Shown here: positions 63,196-64,000 of the stretch, piece by piece
How positions within the stretch are numbered: the stretch's first letter is position 1
Layout of the letters: each line of letters begins with the position of its first letter
DNA from: Roseitalea porphyridii
GTDB taxonomy: Bacteria > Pseudomonadota > Alphaproteobacteria > Rhizobiales > Rhizobiaceae
Assembly (NCBI RefSeq): GCF_004331955.1
Contig: NZ_CP036532.1
Span: 868,001-932,000, forward strand
Direction of reading: 5' to 3'
Length of the DNA: 64,000 bases
Position numbers and translations under genes: made by a program
Notes under the pieces: generated by a model
The model's input: the letters and a program-made list of their open reading frames with translations, nothing else
Told to the model about the DNA's origin: nothing
Database searches by the model: none

Positions 63196-64000
63196 TCAGG
63201 CAGCGCGCGGCTTGACTTTTGCAGGCTTGCCGGCCTTGGCCGCCCGCAGATCGATGAGCTTCGCCCGGCGGCGGGCGCGGGCGATCTCGACCCAGTCGAT
63301 CAGCACCATCTCGCCCGTTTCGGTCTCCGCGATCGCCGTGCAGCTTTCCACCCAGTCGCCCGTGTTCACGTAGCGGATGCCCGCCTGCGACTTGATGGCG
63401 GCGTGGTGGATATGCCCGCAGATGACGCCGTCCACCCGGCTGCGTCGGGCTTCGGCGGCGAGCGCCTCCTCGAACGCGCCGATGAAGTTGACCGCCTGCT
63501 TGACCTTCAGCTTGAGCCATCTGGACAGCGACCAGTACTGGCCACCCCACAGGCGCTTGACGCGGTTGAACCAGCCGTTGAACCACAGCGCCGCCGTGTA
63601 GGCCCAGTCGCCGATATGGGCGAGCCACTTGGCGTTGCGCACCACCATGTCGAACTGGTCGCCATGGATGACGAGATACCGCGTGCCGTCGGCCGTCTCG
63701 TGGATGTCGCGGTCCCGAACGTCGATCCCGCCGAAGTGCGAACCCAGATAGGAGCGCATCACCTCGTCATGATTGCCGGGAATGTAGATGATCTCGGTGC
63801 CCTTGCGCGCCTTGCGAAGAAGCTTCTGGACGACGTCGTTGTGGGTCTGCGGCCAGTACCAACCCTTCTTCAGGCGCCAGCCGTCGAAGATGTCCCCGAC
63901 CAGATAGATCCGGTCGGCATCGTGCTCGCGCAGGAAATCGATGAGCATTTCGGCCTGACAGCCGCGTGTTCCAAGATGGATGTCGGACAGAAACAGCGTC
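63196..64000 (-). CDS. plcP: PlcP-type metallophosphoesterase (start outside window)
   Basis: About 267 residues of a calcineurin-like phosphoesterase, N terminus beyond 64000 (the frame stays open: LFLSDIHLGTRGCQAEM). Metal motifs: SDIH, VGDIFDG, GNHDE, VIHGDQFD and GHIHHA. Often annotated as a UDP-2,3-diacylglucosamine pyrophosphatase homologue, but the sequence (DGWRLKKGWYWPQTHNDVVQ, KVKQAVNFIG) and the btaAB neighbours fit PlcP, the phosphate-starvation phospholipase C of rhizobia that releases diacylglycerol from phospholipids for BtaA. C-terminal tail basic (AAKAGKPAKVKPRAA). Confidence 0.8.
   Translation of the reverse strand, partial: TLFLSDIHLGTRGCQAEMLIDFLREHDADRIYLVGDIFDGWRLKKGWYWPQTHNDVVQKLLRKARKGTEIIYIPGNHDEVMRSYLGSHFGGIDVRDRDIHETADGTRYLVIHGDQFDMVVRNAKWLAHIGDWAYTAALWFNGWFNRVKRLWGGQYWSLSRWLKLKVKQAVNFIGAFEEALAAEARRSRVDGVICGHIHHAAIKSQAGIRYVNTGDWVESCTAIAETETGEMVLIDWVEIARARRRAKLIDLRAAKAGKPAKVKPRAA

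Noticed and set aside
63196-64000. LpxH/LpxI-type UDP-2,3-diacylglucosamine hydrolase
   Set aside because: The fold is shared, but sequence landmarks and the btaAB context fit PlcP better; the call is still not certain.

Overview
The window is a 64 kb, G+C-rich chromosomal segment of an alphaproteobacterium, most likely a member of the Hyphomicrobiales (Rhizobiales). The inference rests on the gene set: phospholipid N-methyltransferase (pmtA), the betaine-lipid genes btaA/btaB next to a PlcP-type metallophosphoesterase, the ferritin-like iron exporter MbfA behind an Irr-type palindrome, a bacterial transglutaminase-like cysteine peptidase, BacA/SbmA and betaine-homocysteine methyltransferase. 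Genes are tightly packed, often with 1-4 nt ATGA-type overlaps. There are no rRNA genes, no CRISPR array and no recognisable transposase or integrase.

Layout. 1-13.9 kb is core metabolism and housekeeping: pmtA (cut by the window start), an FMN reductase, pyrF, small secreted or DUF proteins, PHB depolymerase phaZ, mbfA, a CYTH-CHAD pair, lepA, tRNA-Gln(CUG) on the minus strand, ppx and rlmE. At 14-16.2 kb a lone DUF262/HNH (GmrSD-like) gene of lower G+C interrupts the housekeeping order. 16.2-17.6 kb is an ArsR regulator with an ArsP-like permease. 17.7-28.3 kb carries guaB, a secreted unknown, a polytopic membrane protein, cfa, an RsmB-family methyltransferase, tspO, a DUF892 ferritin-like gene, a GFA protein and guaA. 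Directly behind guaA lies a 1.9 kb insert with a NucS-like (PD-(D/E)XK) nuclease gene, bracketed by a near-perfect copy of the guaA 3' end. This looks like a minimal guaA-targeted island.

30.3-43.7 kb is a nearly complete valine/branched-chain degradation locus. The branched-chain keto acid dehydrogenase (E1a, E1b, E2, E3), isobutyryl-CoA dehydrogenase, enoyl-CoA hydratase, 3-hydroxyisobutyryl-CoA hydrolase, mmsB and mmsA take 2-ketoisovalerate to propionyl-CoA. An Lrp-type and a LysR-type regulator sit at the divergent promoters. 43.7-51.9 kb is a compact minus-strand operon of unknown substrate: an SCP2-like thiolase, acyl-CoA ligase, two PPC (DUF296) proteins, an SDR and a complete TRAP transporter, with a divergent Lrp regulator. 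It is the best candidate here for an undescribed catabolic system. 52.4-57.9 kb is an oppABCDF oligopeptide ABC transporter, followed by a MAPEG protein and bacA.

60.1-64 kb holds bmt and the lipid-remodelling cluster btaB-btaA-plcP (plcP runs off the window end). PlcP should release diacylglycerol from phospholipids, BtaA adds the SAM-derived aminocarboxypropyl group, and BtaB trimethylates it to the phosphorus-free lipid DGTS. Bmt, behind a palindrome that could be an SAH-responsive operator, regenerates methionine for this SAM-costly route. Two intergenic regions (19.3-19.4 and 59.9-60.1 kb) carry REP-like inverted hairpin doublets. In the first, three stem base pairs differ between the two copies and all three changes are compensatory.
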